Of a DNA stretch of 64,000 nt, positions 61,785-64,000 are shown in pieces; within the stretch, counting starts at the first letter, position 1; every line of letters begins with the position of its first letter. Made by a program: the position numbers and the translations under genes. The notes below the pieces were generated by a model. The model ran no database searches. It worked only from the letters and a program-made list of their open reading frames with translations, and was not told where the DNA came from. The DNA comes from Alphaproteobacteria bacterium MarineAlpha5_Bin9. GTDB taxonomy: Bacteria; Pseudomonadota; Alphaproteobacteria; HIMB59; GCA-002718135. The stretch spans positions 1 through 64,000 of the forward strand of contig PTKV01000008.1 of NCBI GenBank assembly GCA_002937895.1. The letters run 5' to 3'.

Positions 61785-63326
61785 TTAAAATATATCCCCT
61801 ACTGCTTTTACATGTAATCTAACGGCACCTGATGGAAGATAGCTTAACGGAATTTCTTCTAATTCAATAATTGAAATAGTTTCTTTTATAGCTCCAGCTT
61901 GAAGAGCCCTATTGATAGCATCATTTTTAGCATTTTCTATTGATTTATCTCTTCCAATTTCATTATATGAATAAATTTTATCTATTTCACCTCCTGCTTG
62001 AGCCAAAGAAGCACCAATAGCATTAGCAACATCAGAATGTTTTGGGATAATAACTTCTTCCGCTCCTTCTAAATTTCCTTCTACAAGAATACTACCACCT
62101 CCTACTAAAATAACAGGTACTAAATCTTTATTCAACTTTACTCTATCTATACCATCCTCTATCATTTTTTTTATTTTAATTATTGTATTATCAATTAAAT
62201 TTTTATCCAAATTACTAACATTATCTTTATTTCCAAAATTTGATAAACCTTTCGCAATAGCAATATCTGAAGCTGTAAGTTTATTTCCACCAAAAATTAA
62301 ACTTTCTGAAGTTAATTTAAAACCAACAGACTCTGGACCAACTTCTATATTATTATTCACATTTGTTACTAAACTACCCCCACCTAACCCAATAGATATT
62401 AAATCAGGCATTCTAAAATTTGTTCTAACTCCTCCTATATCAACAGGAATTGCTGATTCTCTAGGAAAGCCTTCTTTGATTACACCGAAATCAGTAGTTG
62501 TCCCTCCAATATCTACTACAATAGCGTTTTTATGTCCTGATAAAAATGCAGCACCTCTCATACTATTAGTTGGTCCAGAAGCAAAAGTTAAAACAGGATA
62601 ATTTTTAACTATGTTTGCAGACATTAATGTTCCATCATTTTGACTAATATAAAATGGACATTTAATATTTAATTTTATTAATGCTTCATTAAATGAAGTG
62701 ATAACTTTATCTGCAAGATTTCCTAAAGAAGAATTCATAATTGTAGCATTTTCTCTTTCAATAAAACCTACTCTTCCAATTCTATGTGACATTGTAATTA
62801 TAGATTCAGGGTTATATTTTTTTATGATATCAGCAGTAAGTATTTCTTGTTTTTCATTAATAGGTGAAAAAACACATGATATTGAAATATATTTTAATTT
62901 TTTTTGAGAAATTTCTTTAGCTACTTTTTCAATTTCAGTTTCAGACCAATCCCCAAGATATCTTCCGTCAAATTCATAACCTCCAGGAACAATCCAAAAA
63001 TTATTTCCTAAAATATTTCTTAAATTATCAGAAAAATCAATACAAGGAGGAACACTAATAGTTGCTGGATAGGCTAATCTTACAATTGCAACTTCTTCTA
63101 GTCTTTTATTTTCTACAAATGCATTTGTAAATTGAGTTGTCCCAATCATTACAGATTCTAAATCATTTGGAGATATTTTTGTTTTTTCAAGTATGTCACT
63201 TACAGCATTAATTATACCTAAACCAGGTTCCTCTGTGGTAGCAGACTTAACTCCATGAAGAACTTCTCTACCGTTCATTATAACAGCATCAGTATTAGTC
63301 CCACCAACGTCAACACCTATTCTCAT
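61785..63326 (-). CDS. Hydantoinase/oxoprolinase A-type subunit, copy 2
   Basis: IGVDVGGTNTDAVIM, MIGTTQFTNAFVENKRL, FASGPTNSMRGAAFL; same length (513 aa) as copy 1. Confidence 0.9.
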   Translation of the reverse strand: MRIGVDVGGTNTDAVIMNGREVLHGVKSATTEEPGLGIINAVSDILEKTKISPNDLESVMIGTTQFTNAFVENKRLEEVAIVRLAYPATISVPPCIDFSDNLRNILGNNFWIVPGGYEFDGRYLGDWSETEIEKVAKEISQKKLKYISISCVFSPINEKQEILTADIIKKYNPESIITMSHRIGRVGFIERENATIMNSSLGNLADKVITSFNEALIKLNIKCPFYISQNDGTLMSANIVKNYPVLTFASGPTNSMRGAAFLSGHKNAIVVDIGGTTTDFGVIKEGFPRESAIPVDIGGVRTNFRMPDLISIGLGGGSLVTNVNNNIEVGPESVGFKLTSESLIFGGNKLTASDIAIAKGLSNFGNKDNVSNLDKNLIDNTIIKIKKMIEDGIDRVKLNKDLVPVILVGGGSILVEGNLEGAEEVIIPKHSDVANAIGASLAQAGGEIDKIYSYNEIGRDKSIENAKNDAINRALQAGAIKETISIIELEEIPLSYLPSGAVRLHVKAVGDIF

Positions 63327-63417
63327 AATATTAAAGAAATTTTGATTATTATTATTTTTTTATTTTGGTCAATATATCATTTAATAATTATTCAATAATT
63401 TAAATTATTAAATATAA

Positions 63418-63753
63418 TTAATCTAAATTAATAGTATCAATTTTTGTAGCTAGAATAAAATCATTCAAGGATAATCCTTTTATAGCATGTGTATGTATCA
63501 TTATTAGACAGTAGCCATATCCTAAAGATATATCAGGATGATGTCCCTCATTTTCAGCTAGTGCACCGACCAAGTTAACAAAATTAAGGGAGTCGGAAAA
63601 ATTTTTGAATTTAAATTTTTTATAAATCATATCTTTGCTATCATTTAAAGCCCAATTATTGAGTAAAAATAAATTTTTTCTAATTTCACTATTTTCCATC
63701 TTAGGTGTTTTAGTTGAACATGGTTTGCATTTTTGATTTTTAAAATTATTCAT
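63418..63753 (-). CDS. phhB: Pterin-4a-carbinolamine dehydratase
   Basis: FKFKNFSDSLNFVNLVGALAENEGHHPDISLGYGYCLIMIHTHAIKGLSLNDFILATKID. Confidence 0.92.
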   Translation of the reverse strand: MNNFKNQKCKPCSTKTPKMENSEIRKNLFLLNNWALNDSKDMIYKKFKFKNFSDSLNFVNLVGALAENEGHHPDISLGYGYCLIMIHTHAIKGLSLNDFILATKIDTINLD

Positions 63754-63788
63754 ATATTTTAAATATTAATTCTTATTTTTATTGTTTT

Positions 63789-64000
63789 TTAAATTTCTAT
63801 TACCAATCCATCATAACCAGGAAAAACATTTTGAGGACATAAATCTAAAAGTGATTTTTCATCTATTAATGCTGTCATATGCGTGAAAATTGTTTTTTTT
63901 GGTTTCAAATATTTTACATAATCCAAGATTTCATTTAAGCCTGCATGAGAAGGATGTGGATCATATCTTAATAAACCTACAATCCATAAATCTAAATTTT
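63789..64000 (-). CDS. C-terminal part of a metallo-beta-lactamase-fold hydrolase (truncated by the window edge)
   Basis: Reverse-strand translation LDLWIVGLLRYDPHPSHAGLNEILDYVKYLKPKKTIFTHMTALIDEKSLLDLCPQNVFPGYDGLVIEI*; resembles PhnP-like MBL proteins. Confidence 0.65.
   Translation of the reverse strand, partial: NLDLWIVGLLRYDPHPSHAGLNEILDYVKYLKPKKTIFTHMTALIDEKSLLDLCPQNVFPGYDGLVIEI

Noticed and set aside
53929-62907. Shadow ORFs at 53929-54135, 54427-54651, 55596-55841, 57477-57698, 58127-58342 and 62698-62907
   Set aside because: Antisense to HyuA, DUF917, ABC ATPase and SBP genes; no family features.

Overview
This 64 kb window is AT-rich DNA that reads as a streamlined alphaproteobacterial chromosome, probably a marine low-GC lineage (inferred from gene order such as dgt-argS-SPOR-scpAB-tatABC-serS-pcm, DUF2497-valS and aapJQM). 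Genes are tightly packed, with 4-bp convergent stop overlaps. I see no CRISPR array, prophage or IS element. Contents in order: tRNA-Arg; an MTA-salvage operon (mtnP-mtnA-fused class II aldolase/SDR-cupin); TSUP exporter and metC-like genes; a split general L-amino-acid ABC transporter; umuDC with a LexA box; an AlkB-like hydroxylase and a GMC flavoenzyme around tRNA-Asn and tRNA-Cys; a housekeeping block; a structured leader/ncRNA with a terminator ahead of a deaminase; a lone tyrosine recombinase with a dif-like palindrome just upstream; and a 48-63 kb amide/hydantoin-type catabolic region with two inverted HyuA-DUF917 pairs flanking a PotABCD-like transporter. Strongest leads: (1) the mtnPA + aldolase-SDR fusion as a DHAP-shunt-like route for MTA/5'-deoxyadenosine; (2) the recombinase with an 11-6-11 dif-like site where coding-strand bias changes; (3) the duplicated HyuA-DUF917 modules without HyuB; (4) the unassigned structured RNA at 40981-41109. 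All family calls come from reading motifs by eye; no database search was run.
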